A stretch of DNA of 64,000 nucleotides. Origin: Oscillospiraceae bacterium. Its GTDB lineage: Bacteria > Bacillota > Clostridia > Oscillospirales > Ruminococcaceae. The notes beneath the pieces are model-generated. The model had not been told where the DNA came from and searched no databases. It worked only from the letters and a program-made list of their open reading frames with translations. Shown in pieces: positions 36,279 to 45,122 of the stretch. The translations under genes were made by a program, and so were the position numbers. The stretch spans positions 2,108,001 through 2,172,000 of the forward strand of contig BQOK01000001.1 in the NCBI GenBank assembly GCA_022835495.1, written 5' to 3'. How positions within the stretch are numbered: position 1 is the stretch's first letter; each line of letters starts with the position of its first letter.

Positions 36279-36845
36279 TTACTGCCGCTGATGCTTTTGA
36301 ATCAGCGCATAGATCTCTTCCGCGCACTCGTCCACCTGGGCGTTTACCACGACCTCGTCGTAATCCACGGCGTACTCCATCTCCTCCAGCGCGCGCCGCA
36401 GCCGTTTTTGAATGGCTTCCTCGCACTCGGTGCCCCGGCCCCGCAGCCGCTGCTCCAGCTCTTCATAGCTGGGCGGCCGCACAAAAACAGTGGTCGCGCC
36501 GGGGTAGTTCCGCTTGATGTTGGCGGCTCCCACCACCTCGATCACCAGGATCACGGTTTTATGGGCCGCAATGCGCCTGTCTACCTCCGCGCGGGGGGTG
36601 CCGTAATAGTTTTCGCAGTATTGGGCGTATTCCAATATCTCGCCCGCCGCAATGCGCCGTTCAAATTCATCTCTGGCCAGGTAGTAATAGTCAACGCCCT
36701 CTCTCTCCCCCGGGCGCATGGGGCGGGTGGTGGCCGAAACCGATATCTCGATCTCCGGGTGAAGCTCCATCAGCCGTTTTACCACCGTATCCTTGCCGGA
36801 GCCGGAAGGGCCGGACACGACCACAAGATACTTTTCGTTATTCAT
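36279..36845 (-). CDS. gmk: Guanylate kinase
   Basis: Phosphorylates GMP to GDP. It has 188 residues. P-loop GPSGSGKDT (about 11-19), nucleotide-binding TTRPMRPGE (about 42-50) and VDYYYL follow the family. The ATG at 36845 overlaps the end of remA by 8 nt and has AGGAG upstream. The yicC-remA-gmk order is standard for Firmicutes. Confidence 0.97.
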   Translation of the reverse strand: MNNEKYLVVVSGPSGSGKDTVVKRLMELHPEIEISVSATTRPMRPGEREGVDYYYLARDEFERRIAAGEILEYAQYCENYYGTPRAEVDRRIAAHKTVILVIEVVGAANIKRNYPGATTVFVRPPSYEELEQRLRGRGTECEEAIQKRLRRALEEMEYAVDYDEVVVNAQVDECAEEIYALIQKHQRQ

Positions 36846-37110
36846 CCCCCAGCTCCTCGTCCAGCTCATCCTCATTGTCGTCCGCCAGGCGGTTCGCCAC
36901 CGTTTCGGGCTGCACAGCCGACAGGATCACGTGATCCGAGTCCATGATAATCACGGCGCGGGTGCGGCGGCCGTAAGTGGCGTCGATCAGCGAGCCCTTG
37001 TCCCGGGCCTCCTGCACGATCCGCTTAATGGGCGCGGATTCCGGGCTCACAATGGCGATCAGCCGCCCCGCGCTGACCATGTTGCCAAACCCGATGTTGA
37101 TGAGTTTCAT
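36838..37110 (-). CDS. remA: RemA-like DUF370 regulatory protein
   Basis: Small DNA-binding protein of the DUF370 family; in Bacillus it activates matrix and osmoprotection genes. It has 90 residues, beginning KLINIGFGN and including [16 protein letters not shown], both diagnostic. The acidic tail ([14 protein letters not shown]) is longer than usual. It is placed between yicC and gmk, as in many Firmicutes; the target genes here are unknown. Confidence 0.93.
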   Translation of the reverse strand: MKLINIGFGNMVSAGRLIAIVSPESAPIKRIVQEARDKGSLIDATYGRRTRAVIIMDSDHVILSAVQPETVANRLADDNEDELDEELGDE

Positions 37111-37126
37111 ATTCCCTCTCCTGTCG

Positions 37127-38005
37127 TTATTCGATGTTTTGAATCTGTTCCCGAATCTTTTCGATCTCGGCCTTGATGTCCACCACAACGCGGGTGATCG
37201 CCAGATCCTGGCACTTGGAACCAATGGTGTTGGTCTCCCGGTTGAGCTCCTGGGTCAGAAAGTCCAGCTTGCGGCCCACCGGGCCGCCGCTGCCCAAAAT
37301 CTCCCGGTACTGGGCAATGTGGCTGCGCAGCCGCACGGTCTCCTCGTCCACGGCGGTCTTGTCGGCAAAGATCGCGGCCTCGGTGAGCAGGCGTGCCTCA
37401 TCAATATTCTGGTCCTGCAGCAGGGTCTGCAAACGGGCATACAGCTTTTTCGTATACGCCTCCACCCGGCCGGCGCTGCCTTCTTCCACCGTGCCCACCG
37501 CCTGTTCAATGGTGGAAAGGCGGCCCAGGATGTCCTCCTTGAGCTTTTCCCCCTCTGCCGCGCGCATCTGCACAAAGTTTTCCACCGCGGCGTCGCACAC
37601 CGCGCTCACATCCTGCCACAGCTGGTCCTCGTCCACTGCGGCGTGCCGCACCGCAAGCACATCCGGGAAGCGCGCCACCATCCCCGCGGTAACGTCGTTT
37701 TTAAGGCCCAGCTCCGCGCTCAGCAGGGCCAGGGCGTCCCTGTAGCTTGCGGCCAGGGGCAGGTCCGCCTCCACGGCGGTGTCCTGGGCTGAAACATTCT
37801 GCAGCTGCATGTTCAGCTCCACCTTGCCGCGGCTGATAGCTGTGCTGAGCCGTTTTTTCAGCCGGTCGTCCAGAAAGGCGCAGCTGCGGGGAATGCGGGA
37901 AGAATACTCGAAATAGCGGGAATTGACGCTCTTGATCTCCACGGTGATGTCCCGGCCGTTCACCACGGCCTCGGCCCGGCCATAGCCGGTCATGCTCAAT
38001 GCCAT
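37127..38005 (-). CDS. YicC/YloC family endoribonuclease
   Basis: A 292-residue protein starting MTGYGRAE, the family hallmark, with the conserved [11 protein letters not shown] (about 23-33) and the C-terminal REINT-like segment [10 protein letters not shown] (about 258-267). Family members act as endoribonucleases that fold around RNA hairpins. The ATG at 38005 is preferred, with GAAGAGG 8 nt upstream; the GTG at 38014 would place the ribosome site inside the gene. First gene of the long run to thiN. Confidence 0.94.
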   Translation of the reverse strand: MALSMTGYGRAEAVVNGRDITVEIKSVNSRYFEYSSRIPRSCAFLDDRLKKRLSTAISRGKVELNMQLQNVSAQDTAVEADLPLAASYRDALALLSAELGLKNDVTAGMVARFPDVLAVRHAAVDEDQLWQDVSAVCDAAVENFVQMRAAEGEKLKEDILGRLSTIEQAVGTVEEGSAGRVEAYTKKLYARLQTLLQDQNIDEARLLTEAAIFADKTAVDEETVRLRSHIAQYREILGSGGPVGRKLDFLTQELNRETNTIGSKCQDLAITRVVVDIKAEIEKIREQIQNIE

Positions 38006-38098
38006 TGAATGCACCTCTTCCGTATGAAAAAATAGAAAGTCGGCTTTGTATATTGTTTCATTGGGCAGTATGACCCATTTTTAAATATACATGTTCAT

Positions 38099-38127
38099 AT
38101 TTTACACGTTTTACCCCCTCATTGCAA
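38099..38127 (-). promoter_or_regulatory. Promoter of the yicC-to-thiN run
   Basis: Read on minus: TTGCAA (38122-38127), 17-bp spacer, TAAAAT (38099-38104), giving a leader of about 90 nt before yicC. No other feature was seen in the 227-nt intergenic gap. Confidence 0.75.
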
Positions 38128-38232
38128 GGTTTTTGCCCGCCTTTCTGCGCGCGCCGTCTGCCCTGTGAATGGTCGGATTTCCCAGAAAAAAGCCGGTGCG
38201 GGCGGGGCACACTAAGGGCGAGGTGAAACGCA

Positions 38233-38421
38233 ATGGATGAGATGCCGTACTTTATTCCCATGGCCGATGCGGGCCTTTTGGGCCAGTGGAGCCCCGACGC
38301 AGGCGAGGACGAGGCCTTCTTCAATTCTCTGCCTGAGGACGCGCAGCAATCCCTTCTGGCAGGGTGCGCCGGCAGCGAGGAATTTCACGCCCGGGTGCGC
38401 GAGGCGCGCCTGCGCCAGTGA
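38233..38421 (+). CDS. Small acidic hypothetical protein (62 aa)
   Basis: Not recognised. It has GAGG 9 nt upstream of the ATG and an intrinsic terminator 9 nt after the stop, so it looks like a real single-gene unit. The product is acidic with no Cys beyond one, no membrane segment, and a predicted helical C-terminal half (LPEDAQQSLLAG...VREARLR). It resembles, in size and style, small conserved Clostridia proteins of unknown role. No clear promoter found. Confidence 0.65.
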   Translation: MDEMPYFIPMADAGLLGQWSPDAGEDEAFFNSLPEDAQQSLLAGCAGSEEFHARVREARLRQ

Positions 38422-38429
38422 CCCAAAAA

Positions 38430-38469
38430 CAGCAAAGCGCTTTAAACTGCGCTTTGCTGTTTTTTATTT
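38430..38469 (+). terminator. Terminator of the 62-aa gene
   Basis: Perfect 11-bp stem CAGCAAAGCGC/GCGCTTTGCTG, 8-nt loop, followed by T6-A-T4. Confidence 0.93.
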
Positions 38470-38619
38470 TATAAAAAGCCCCTGTTTCCCGTCTTCACCG
38501 GGAAGCCGGGAATTTGCCGTTCAAAAAAGGCGATATCGTACAAGCCCCGGTCTTGCCCCAGGGTGTACAATAAAAGCACGACCATGGTCCGGCACAGCCG
38601 GCAAAGGAGAGATCAAAGC

Positions 38620-39429
38620 ATGGATGACCCCGTGTTCCGCTACGACGAGGAGCTGCAGATGGAGGCCCATTTTTTCAAAGGGCTGAAACCCGCATTTCCC
38701 CCGCACTTCCACGAACACTACCTGTTCGGCCTGGTGGAAGAGGGCGCGCGCACCCTCTTTTACAAGGGCTGCACCTACACGGCCAAAACCGGCGCCCTGC
38801 TGGCCATCAACCCGGGCGACCCCCACGCCTGCGAGCAGCTCGGCCCCACGGCCACAGGCTGGCGCGCCCTGAACGTGCCCACTGCCGTGCTGCAGGCCCT
38901 GGCGCAGGAGCTCACAGGCAGCGGCGAAGCCCCGCTGTTCGCCCCGCCCGTTATCTGGGACCCCGAGCTGGCGGCCGAATTCGGCAGGCTGCATCAGCTC
39001 ATTCTGGAGGGCAGCGGTGAGTTCGAAAAAGAGGAGCTCCTGCTGTTCTTTTTTAACCGGCTCCTCGGCCGGTATTCCCGCCCGATCTCCCTCGCCCAGC
39101 CGGAAAGTCGGGCCGAGGTGGAGCGCGCCTGTGATTTCATTCGGGAACATTACACCGAGCATATTGCGCTGGACGATCTCTGTGCCGCCGCGGCGCTGAG
39201 CCGCTCTTCCCTGCTGCGCGCCTTCACCCGCGCCAAGGGGGTCACCCCGTACCGCTACCTGCAATCCGTGCGCGTCGAGCGCGCCAAAGCCCTGTTGGAG
39301 CAGGGCGCCGCCCCGGCCGAGGCCGCGCTGGCGGCCGGCTTTGCCGACCAAAGCCATTTCCACCGTTTTTTCAGCCTGTTTATCGGCATGCCCCCCGGCG
39401 CCTACCGGGAAATCTTTTTTCAAAAATAA
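38620..39429 (+). CDS. AraC-family transcriptional regulator
   Basis: A 269-residue regulator. The N-terminal cupin (about 20-130) includes the FPPHFHEHYLFGL metal- or ligand-site pattern; the C-terminal pair of helix-turn-helix motifs (about 175-265) has SRSSLLRAFTRAKGVTPYRY and AGFADQSHFHRFF. Start at 38620 with AAAGGAGA upstream. It is followed 19 nt later by a DMT exporter gene in the same direction, so it may regulate that exporter; the ligand is unknown. Confidence 0.93.
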   Translation: MDDPVFRYDEELQMEAHFFKGLKPAFPPHFHEHYLFGLVEEGARTLFYKGCTYTAKTGALLAINPGDPHACEQLGPTATGWRALNVPTAVLQALAQELTGSGEAPLFAPPVIWDPELAAEFGRLHQLILEGSGEFEKEELLLFFFNRLLGRYSRPISLAQPESRAEVERACDFIREHYTEHIALDDLCAAAALSRSSLLRAFTRAKGVTPYRYLQSVRVERAKALLEQGAAPAEAALAAGFADQSHFHRFFSLFIGMPPGAYREIFFQK

Positions 39430-39448
39430 CCAGGAAAGGGGCGCGTTT

Positions 39449-40366
39449 ATGCAGCGCGAGCTTCGTGCCGGGCACCTTGCCGCCGGCCTGACCATGCTGA
39501 TCTGGGGCACCACTTTTATTTCCACCAAGGTGCTGCTGCGGCAGCTCAGCCCGGTCGAAATTTTGTTTCTTCGCTTTTTGCTGGGCTACCTTGCCCTGTG
39601 GCTGATCTGCCCCCGCCGCCTGCGGGGGGTCAGCGGCCGCCAGAACGCGGTGTTTGCGCTGGCGGGTCTCACCGGCATCTGCCTGTATTACTTACTGGAA
39701 AATGTGGCGCTCACCTTCACGCTCGCCTCCAACGTCGGGGTCATTATTTCGGTGGCGCCCTTTTTCACAGCGCTGCTGGCCCACTGGGTGTTTCGGGGCG
39801 CTGAACCGCTGCGGCCGCGTTTTTTCGCCGGCTTTGCCGCGGCCATGGCGGGTGTGTGCCTGCTCAGCTTTTCCGGCGGGCCGCTCAAGGCAAGCCCTGC
39901 CGGCGATCTGCTGGCACTGGCCGCCGCTCTGGTATGGGCTTGCTATTCCCTGCTTACCCGCGTCATTGGGGGGTATGGCTTCGGCGCGGTGCAGGTCACC
40001 CGCCGGGTCTTCTTTTTCGGCCTGCTTTTTATGCTTCCCACCCTGCCCTTTTCCCATTTTGACCTGCGCCCCGCCCTGTTGGCTGAACCGCAGATCCTTT
40101 TGAACCTGCTGTTTTTGGGCCTTGGCGCTTCGGCCTTATGTTTTGTTACCTGGAACTTTGCCGTGCGGATCCTGGGCCCGGTGCGCACCAGCGCCTATAT
40201 CTACGCGGTTCCGGTGGTCACACTGGCCGCCTCGGCACTTTTGCTGCACGAAACCATCACCCCTGCCGCCCTTGCCGGCACGGCCCTCACCCTCACGGGC
40301 CTTTTCCTCTCCGAGAGCGGTGATAAAGCCCCCAAAAAAGGAGCGATCCCACATGGAACAGATTGA
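39449..40366 (+). CDS. DMT-superfamily transporter (EamA domains)
   Basis: A 305-residue membrane protein with ten hydrophobic helices in two EamA repeats (about 8-140 and 150-295). Motifs include LIWGTTFISTKVLL and an ENVALTFTLASNVG segment. Such proteins export amino acids or other metabolites. AGGAAAGGGG precedes the ATG. Its end overlaps the DUF2000 gene start by 14 nt. Substrate cannot be inferred. Confidence 0.92.
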   Translation: MQRELRAGHLAAGLTMLIWGTTFISTKVLLRQLSPVEILFLRFLLGYLALWLICPRRLRGVSGRQNAVFALAGLTGICLYYLLENVALTFTLASNVGVIISVAPFFTALLAHWVFRGAEPLRPRFFAGFAAAMAGVCLLSFSGGPLKASPAGDLLALAAALVWACYSLLTRVIGGYGFGAVQVTRRVFFFGLLFMLPTLPFSHFDLRPALLAEPQILLNLLFLGLGASALCFVTWNFAVRILGPVRTSAYIYAVPVVTLAASALLLHETITPAALAGTALTLTGLFLSESGDKAPKKGAIPHGTD

Positions 40367-40775
40367 AGAAAAATGTGTGCTGGTATTGCACGAAGCCCTT
40401 CCCCTGGGCGTCGCCGCCAACACAGCCGCCATTCTGGGCGTTACCCTGGGCAAACAATGCCCACACATCGCAGGTCCGGCCGTGGCCGATGCCGAGGGCT
40501 GTGAGCACCTGGGCATCGTGCAGATCCCCATTCCTGTTCTGCGCGCCTCCGGGGAACGCCTGCTGCAGCTCCGCCAGGCCCTCTACCAGCAGGAATACGG
40601 CGATCTTACGGTGGTCGATTTCCAGGATCTTGCCCAAAGCTGCCATACCTATGACCAATACATCCTGCGCATGGCCGGCACCCCGGGCAGCGCGCTGCAC
40701 TACTTTGGCCTTGCCCTGTGCGGCGATAAGCGAAAGGTGAATCGCCTCACCGGCAGCCTGCCCCTGCTGCGGTAG
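40353..40775 (+). CDS. DUF2000 family protein
   Basis: A 140-residue protein beginning with the family-style CVLVLHEALPLGVAANTAA and including HYFGLALCGDKRKVNRLTGSLP at the C-terminus (PTH2-like fold by my recollection of the family). Function unknown. AAAAGGAG is 10 nt before the ATG, inside the transporter gene, so it is coupled to the exporter. Confidence 0.85.
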   Translation: MEQIEEKCVLVLHEALPLGVAANTAAILGVTLGKQCPHIAGPAVADAEGCEHLGIVQIPIPVLRASGERLLQLRQALYQQEYGDLTVVDFQDLAQSCHTYDQYILRMAGTPGSALHYFGLALCGDKRKVNRLTGSLPLLR

Positions 40776-40851
40776 TTCCCGCGCTTTGTGCCGGGCGCGC
40801 CGCCCCTTGTGCTCCTTTGCCTTTTCAAACGGTTTTTGCCCCACTCCGCCG

Positions 40852-40894
40852 AAAAAACGGCCCGTGCCTGAAGTAACCAGGCACGGGCCGTTTT
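40852..40894. terminator. Bidirectional terminator between DUF2000 and the carboxyltransferase operon
   Basis: 13-bp stem ACGGCCCGTGCCT/AGGCACGGGCCGT (40857-40891) flanked by A6 on one side and T4 on the other; serves both convergent units. Confidence 0.92.
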
Positions 40895-40907
40895 CACGTA
40901 TAACAAT

Positions 40908-42311
40908 TTATACCGGGTGGGATTTTCCGGCGTAGTCCACGTGTTCGCCGTCCACGCCGGTGGCTTTCTCGGCCCGCTTCTCAAAGAACTTCGGTGCCAC
41001 CTGGGGGAACATGGCGTAGGTCAGCACGTCCTCCTCCTGGATCACGTACTTTGCCGCCTCAGCCTTCAGCTTTTCCACCTCGGGCTCCAGGGTATCCGCA
41101 AAGCGGCAGGTGATGGGCTCATCGTCGCCCAGGATCTTTTTGCTGAACGCCGGGTCGATGGGCGCGGGGGTCTTGCCGTAATCGCCGTGCACAAGGCCGC
41201 GGAATTCCTTGGTCACCATCTTGTAGCGCTCGCCCATGATCACATTGAACACCGCCTGGGTGCCCACGATCTGGCTGGTGGGGGTGACCAGCGGGGGGTA
41301 ACCGGAATCCTGGCGCACGCGGGGGATCTCCTGCAGCACTTCGTCCAGTTTATCCTCCTTGCCCGCATCCTTGAGCTGCTTGAGCATGTTGGAGAACATG
41401 CCGCCCGGCACCTGGTACAACAGGGTGTTGGCGTCCACGCCCAGGCTCTTGGGGTTGATCTGGCCGTTGGCGATGTATTTTTCGCGCAGCTTGGCAAAGT
41501 GGGCGCGCACCACATTGAGCTTGTTCAGGTCAAGGCCGGTGTCGTAATCGGTGCCCTGCAGGGCGGCCACCAGGCTCTCGGTGGGCATATGGCTGGTGCC
41601 CAGCGCCAGCGGGCTCATGGAGGTATCCACAATATCCGCGCCGGCCTCGATGCCCTTCAGGATGGACATGGAGGCAAGGCCCGCGGTGTAATGGCTGTGG
41701 ATGTCGATGGGGATGTTCACAGTCTCCTTGAGCTTCTTCACCAGATCATAGCAGGTATACGGGGTAAGCAGGCCTGCCATGTCCTTGATGCAGATCGAGT
41801 CGGCGCCCATCTCCTCCAGGGTCTTTGCGTACTCGGCAAAATACTCGTTGTTGTGCACCGGGCTCAGGGTGTAGCTGATGCAGCCCTGCACATGGGCCTT
41901 TTCCTTGTTGGCCGCCTTGATGGCGGTTTCCAGGTTGCGGGGGTCGTTCAGCGCGTCAAAAATACGGATGATGTCGATGCCGTTCGCCACCGATTTCTGC
42001 ACAAAGTACTCCACCGCGTCGTCGGCATAGGGGCGGTACCCCAGCATGTTCTGGCCGCGGAACAGCATCTGCAGCTTGGTGTTCGGCATTTCTCTGCGCA
42101 GGATGCGCAGGCGGTCCCAGGGGTCTTCATCCAAAAAACGGATGCAGGAATCGAAGGTAGCGCCGCCCCAGCACTCCACCGAGAAGTAGCCGATCTCGTC
42201 CATTGCGGGCAGGATGGGCCGCATCTCGTCCATGGTCATGCGGGTGGCCAGCAGCGACTGATGCGAGTCGCGCAGCACCACTTCGGTAATTTTAATGGGC
42301 TTTTTCGCCAT
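40908..42311 (-). CDS. Biotin-dependent carboxyltransferase subunit, OadA / transcarboxylase 5S type
   Basis: A 467-residue HMGL-like TIM-barrel protein that exchanges CO2 between oxaloacetate/pyruvate and carboxybiotin. LRDSHQSLLATRM opens the barrel; IKDMAGLLTPY (about 184-194) carries the carbamylated lysine, and DIHSHYTAG (about 210-218) supplies metal ligands. The C-terminal conserved carboxylase domain follows, but there is no attached biotin domain; that is the separate next gene upstream. The ATG at 42311 (GAGG 8 nt upstream) is chosen. No membrane OadB subunit is nearby. Confidence 0.93.
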   Translation of the reverse strand: MAKKPIKITEVVLRDSHQSLLATRMTMDEMRPILPAMDEIGYFSVECWGGATFDSCIRFLDEDPWDRLRILRREMPNTKLQMLFRGQNMLGYRPYADDAVEYFVQKSVANGIDIIRIFDALNDPRNLETAIKAANKEKAHVQGCISYTLSPVHNNEYFAEYAKTLEEMGADSICIKDMAGLLTPYTCYDLVKKLKETVNIPIDIHSHYTAGLASMSILKGIEAGADIVDTSMSPLALGTSHMPTESLVAALQGTDYDTGLDLNKLNVVRAHFAKLREKYIANGQINPKSLGVDANTLLYQVPGGMFSNMLKQLKDAGKEDKLDEVLQEIPRVRQDSGYPPLVTPTSQIVGTQAVFNVIMGERYKMVTKEFRGLVHGDYGKTPAPIDPAFSKKILGDDEPITCRFADTLEPEVEKLKAEAAKYVIQEEDVLTYAMFPQVAPKFFEKRAEKATGVDGEHVDYAGKSHPV

Positions 42312-42329
42312 CTCTTTCACCTCGCTGCC

Positions 42330-42695
42330 TTAGTTCATCGTGACCAGCACGTCGCCGGAGTTCACGCTGTCGCCCTTTTTCACAGTGATGGAAGCCACCG
42401 TGCCGTCCTGCGGTGCCACGATCTCGTTCTCCATTTTCATGGCCTCCAGGATCACCAGCACGTCGCCGGCCTTTACCGAGCTGCCCGCAGCGCTCTTCAC
42501 ATCCAGAATGGTGCCGGGCATGGGGGCGGTCACCTTCACCGCGCCTGCGGCAGCAGCGGGGGCCGGGGCCGCCGCGGGGGCGGCAGCTTTGGGGGCGGCA
42601 GCAGGGGCGGCCTTGGGGGCGGCAGCGCCGCCGGCGGTCTCTTCCACGGTCACATCATACGCGGTTCCGTTCACGGTAATGCTGTAGTGTTTCAT
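42330..42695 (-). CDS. Biotin carboxyl carrier protein (1.3S type)
   Basis: A 121-residue carrier. A short N-terminal strand segment (1-22), an Ala/Pro linker (about 23-52), and a biotinyl domain with the target lysine in EAMKMEN (about 84-90). It shuttles carboxybiotin between the two carboxyltransferase subunits encoded on either side. A good GGAGG ribosome site precedes it. Confidence 0.95.
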   Translation of the reverse strand: MKHYSITVNGTAYDVTVEETAGGAAAPKAAPAAAPKAAAPAAAPAPAAAAGAVKVTAPMPGTILDVKSAAGSSVKAGDVLVILEAMKMENEIVAPQDGTVASITVKKGDSVNSGDVLVTMN

Positions 42696-42742
42696 AGGGG
42701 GTTCCTCCTAATCTCAATTCTCTATATAAACGTTCGTTTTCC

Positions 42743-44071
42743 TTACAGGCTCAGGTTCCCGTGCTTTTTGGGCAGGCGCTGGGCGCGCTTGGTGGCCAGC
42801 ATATCCAGGGCGGCGGCCAGGGTGGCGCGCACCTCGGCGGCGGCCACCGCAAAATCGGCGGCGCCTGCGGCCAGGGCGGCCTGGGCGCTGCACTCGGCAG
42901 CCGCATACTGCGCCGCCTTGGCGGCGGTAGCGGCCAGAATGTTGTCGCTGGCGTCCAGCTCGTCTTTATACAGCACGCGCACGGCGGCCTGGGGCTCCAG
43001 GGCGGCCACGGTGCAGCCCTCCACGGCAATGGTCACGTCGGCGTTTGCCAGGGCGGTATAGACCGGCCCCACAGCCTTGCCGGCCAGCACCGCCACCTTT
43101 GCGGTGGTGGCGTCTGCGTAAGTACCGGCCAGGCGGGCCGCCTCGCGGATGCCCCCTGCCTGGTCGTCGGTGGCGCTTTTCACAAAACCCTCGCTGTTCA
43201 CCAGGGTCACCACAGGAATGCTGAACGCGTCGCACAGGCGCACCATGCGGGCCGCCTTGGACACGCAGTTGTGGCACAGGCCGTCCGGCTCGGTGGCCAC
43301 AACGCCCACGATGTTGCCATTCACGGTAGCAAGGGCGGTGTATACCTTTTTGCCAAAACCGGCGTATACCTCCAGCGCGCTGCCCGCATCCACCAAAGCC
43401 TCCACAGCCTTAGGGGCGCTGTAGCTGTTCAGCTCCAGCACAGCCGAGGGCGCCTCAAACTCGAACACCGAGGGGCCGGCCAGGTTATTGCCCGGCAGGG
43501 TGCCCGCCACACGGGCGGCCAGGGCGGCTGCCTCGGCCCCGTCCTTGGCGGTCAGCGCCGCCACGCCCGCCTTTGCCGCAAACGCCGCGCTGCCCGCGCC
43601 CGCCAGCTTGTCGCCCCCGGCGGCGCTGGTAAACGGGGCGGTAAAGAACAGCTGCGCGTCCTCGGCCATGATGCACAGGTCGGCGCTGGCCGCAGCCAGC
43701 GCGGCCGTGCCTCCGCACACGCCGGTCACCACCGCGATCTGGGGCACCACGCCGGACACCCGGGCGATCTCGGCGGTCAGGGCCGCGTTTGCGGCCAGCA
43801 GGTCCAGGCCTTCTTCCAGCTTCGCGCCCACAGAGTCGTAGAACGTCACCACCGGATTGCCGGTCTTGGCGGCCATGCCAAGGACCTTGCGGTTTTTATT
43901 CAGATCCTTTGCGGTCACGGCGGCGCCGCTCTGGCACACCGCATACACCGGCTGGCCGCCGGCGCAGCCGTACGCGGCCTGTACCGCGCCGCCCGCAAAC
44001 AGCTCGGTATAAACGCCTTCATCGAAGAAAGCGGCCAGGATCTCGCCCTTGCTCAGCTTTTTAGAAGCCAT
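42743..44071 (-). CDS. Acyl-CoA carboxyltransferase subunit (12S-like, compact)
   Basis: A 442-residue crotonase-fold carboxyltransferase, related to methylmalonyl-CoA transcarboxylase 12S and propionyl-CoA carboxylase beta, which are about 500-520 residues. The N-lobe has DSVGAKLEEGL (for the usual DSGGARIQEG) and SGVVPQIAVVTGVCGG; the C-lobe has CDAFSIPVVTLVNSEGF and GKAVGPVY (for RKAYGGAY). Several loops are shortened and the composition is very alanine-rich. It likely handles an acyl-CoA, but the substrate is not certain. It starts the operon behind a strong promoter. Confidence 0.85.
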   Translation of the reverse strand: MASKKLSKGEILAAFFDEGVYTELFAGGAVQAAYGCAGGQPVYAVCQSGAAVTAKDLNKNRKVLGMAAKTGNPVVTFYDSVGAKLEEGLDLLAANAALTAEIARVSGVVPQIAVVTGVCGGTAALAAASADLCIMAEDAQLFFTAPFTSAAGGDKLAGAGSAAFAAKAGVAALTAKDGAEAAALAARVAGTLPGNNLAGPSVFEFEAPSAVLELNSYSAPKAVEALVDAGSALEVYAGFGKKVYTALATVNGNIVGVVATEPDGLCHNCVSKAARMVRLCDAFSIPVVTLVNSEGFVKSATDDQAGGIREAARLAGTYADATTAKVAVLAGKAVGPVYTALANADVTIAVEGCTVAALEPQAAVRVLYKDELDASDNILAATAAKAAQYAAAECSAQAALAAGAADFAVAAAEVRATLAAALDMLATKRAQRLPKKHGNLSL

Positions 44072-44110
44072 GTGAAACCCTCCTGCATTGATTGATCTAG
44101 TTTTGAGTTT

Positions 44111-44139
44111 ATTATACTATTTTGACAAATGGATAACAA
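44111..44139 (-). promoter_or_regulatory. Promoter of the carboxyltransferase operon
   Basis: Read on minus: TTGTTA (44134-44139), 17-bp spacer, TATAAT (44111-44116), 40 nt before the first start codon. Confidence 0.88.
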
Positions 44140-44195
44140 TAGTTTTTTGCCCGCGCAAAAGCTATCGTGCAACAAAATTGTCTGAATGTGACAGC

Positions 44196-45029
44196 TTATT
44201 TTGCGCCCCGGGCCGGCCGCCTGCGGGGCGTTCTTTGCCGGGTTTGCACCGTTTGCGCCGCCCTTTCCTGCTGCTCCCGGGTCACGGCGCGCGCTTTGCC
44301 CTTCTGGGCGGCGGCGCGCAGGGCAACCAGCTCGCTTTTGGCAAGGGGCCGGTACTGGCCGGGCTGCAGCATCCCCAGCTTCACCGCGCCCACGGCGCTG
44401 CGCCGCAGGCGCACCACCTCCAGCCCCACCGCCTCGCACATGCGGCGGATCTGGCGGTTCTTGCCCTCCTTGATGGTCATTTCCAGCACAGTGCGGCCGG
44501 GCTCGTCCACCACCACGTTGATCACGGCGGGCTGGGTTACGGCCCCGTCGTCCAGCTGCACTCCCTTGCTCAGGGCGATCACCTGGCTCTCCTCGGCCCG
44601 GGGGCGCACGGTCACCCGGTACAGCTTGCTCACCCCGTGGGAGGGGTGCATCATCAAATTTGCAAAATCGCCGTCGTTGGTCAGCAGCAAAAGGCCCTCG
44701 CTGTCTTTGTCCAGGCGGCCCACCGGGAACACCCGCGCCGGGTAATCGGCCAGCAGGTCCATCACGGTCTTGCGGCCCCGCTCGTCGCTGGTGGTGGTCA
44801 CATAGCCCCGGGGCTTATACAGCGCCAGGTAATGATACTCCTGCTTTTTCACAAGCCGCACCCGCTCGCCGTCCACCATCAGGGTATCGCGGCCCACGTC
44901 CATTTTGTCGCCCAGCTTTACGGGGTGGCCGTTTACCTTGACCCGACCTTCCCCAATAATCAGCTCGGCCGCCCTGCGGGAGCACAGCCCCTGCTCGGCC
45001 ATTACCTTTTGAATGCGTTCCAGTGCCAT
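44196..45029 (-). CDS. rluB: Pseudouridine synthase RluB-like (RsuA family)
   Basis: A 277-residue enzyme modifying 23S rRNA (U2605 region by homology). The N-terminal S4 domain (about 3-60) is followed by the catalytic domain with GRLDKDSEGLLLLTNDG, including the nucleophile aspartate (about 105). A basic, disordered C-terminal tail (about 245-277) is longer than usual. Start at 45029 with GAGG upstream. It follows the terminator behind ytfJ but no separate promoter was identified. Confidence 0.93.
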   Translation of the reverse strand: MALERIQKVMAEQGLCSRRAAELIIGEGRVKVNGHPVKLGDKMDVGRDTLMVDGERVRLVKKQEYHYLALYKPRGYVTTTSDERGRKTVMDLLADYPARVFPVGRLDKDSEGLLLLTNDGDFANLMMHPSHGVSKLYRVTVRPRAEESQVIALSKGVQLDDGAVTQPAVINVVVDEPGRTVLEMTIKEGKNRQIRRMCEAVGLEVVRLRRSAVGAVKLGMLQPGQYRPLAKSELVALRAAAQKGKARAVTREQQERAAQTVQTRQRTPRRRPARGAK

Positions 45030-45084
45030 ACGTTCGTTCCTCTCTCTTGTTGCTCCGCCGGCGCTTGCCGCCGGCCAGATCGGC

Positions 45085-45112
45085 AAAAGGGGCGGCTCTG
45101 CCGAACCGCCCC
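45085..45112 (-). terminator. Terminator/attenuator after ytfJ
   Basis: Stem GGGGCGG/CCGCCCC (45089-45112, 10-nt loop) followed on minus by TTTTG, 10 nt after the ytfJ stop and 56 nt before rluB. Confidence 0.75.
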
Positions 45113-45122
45113 CAAAGTTTTG

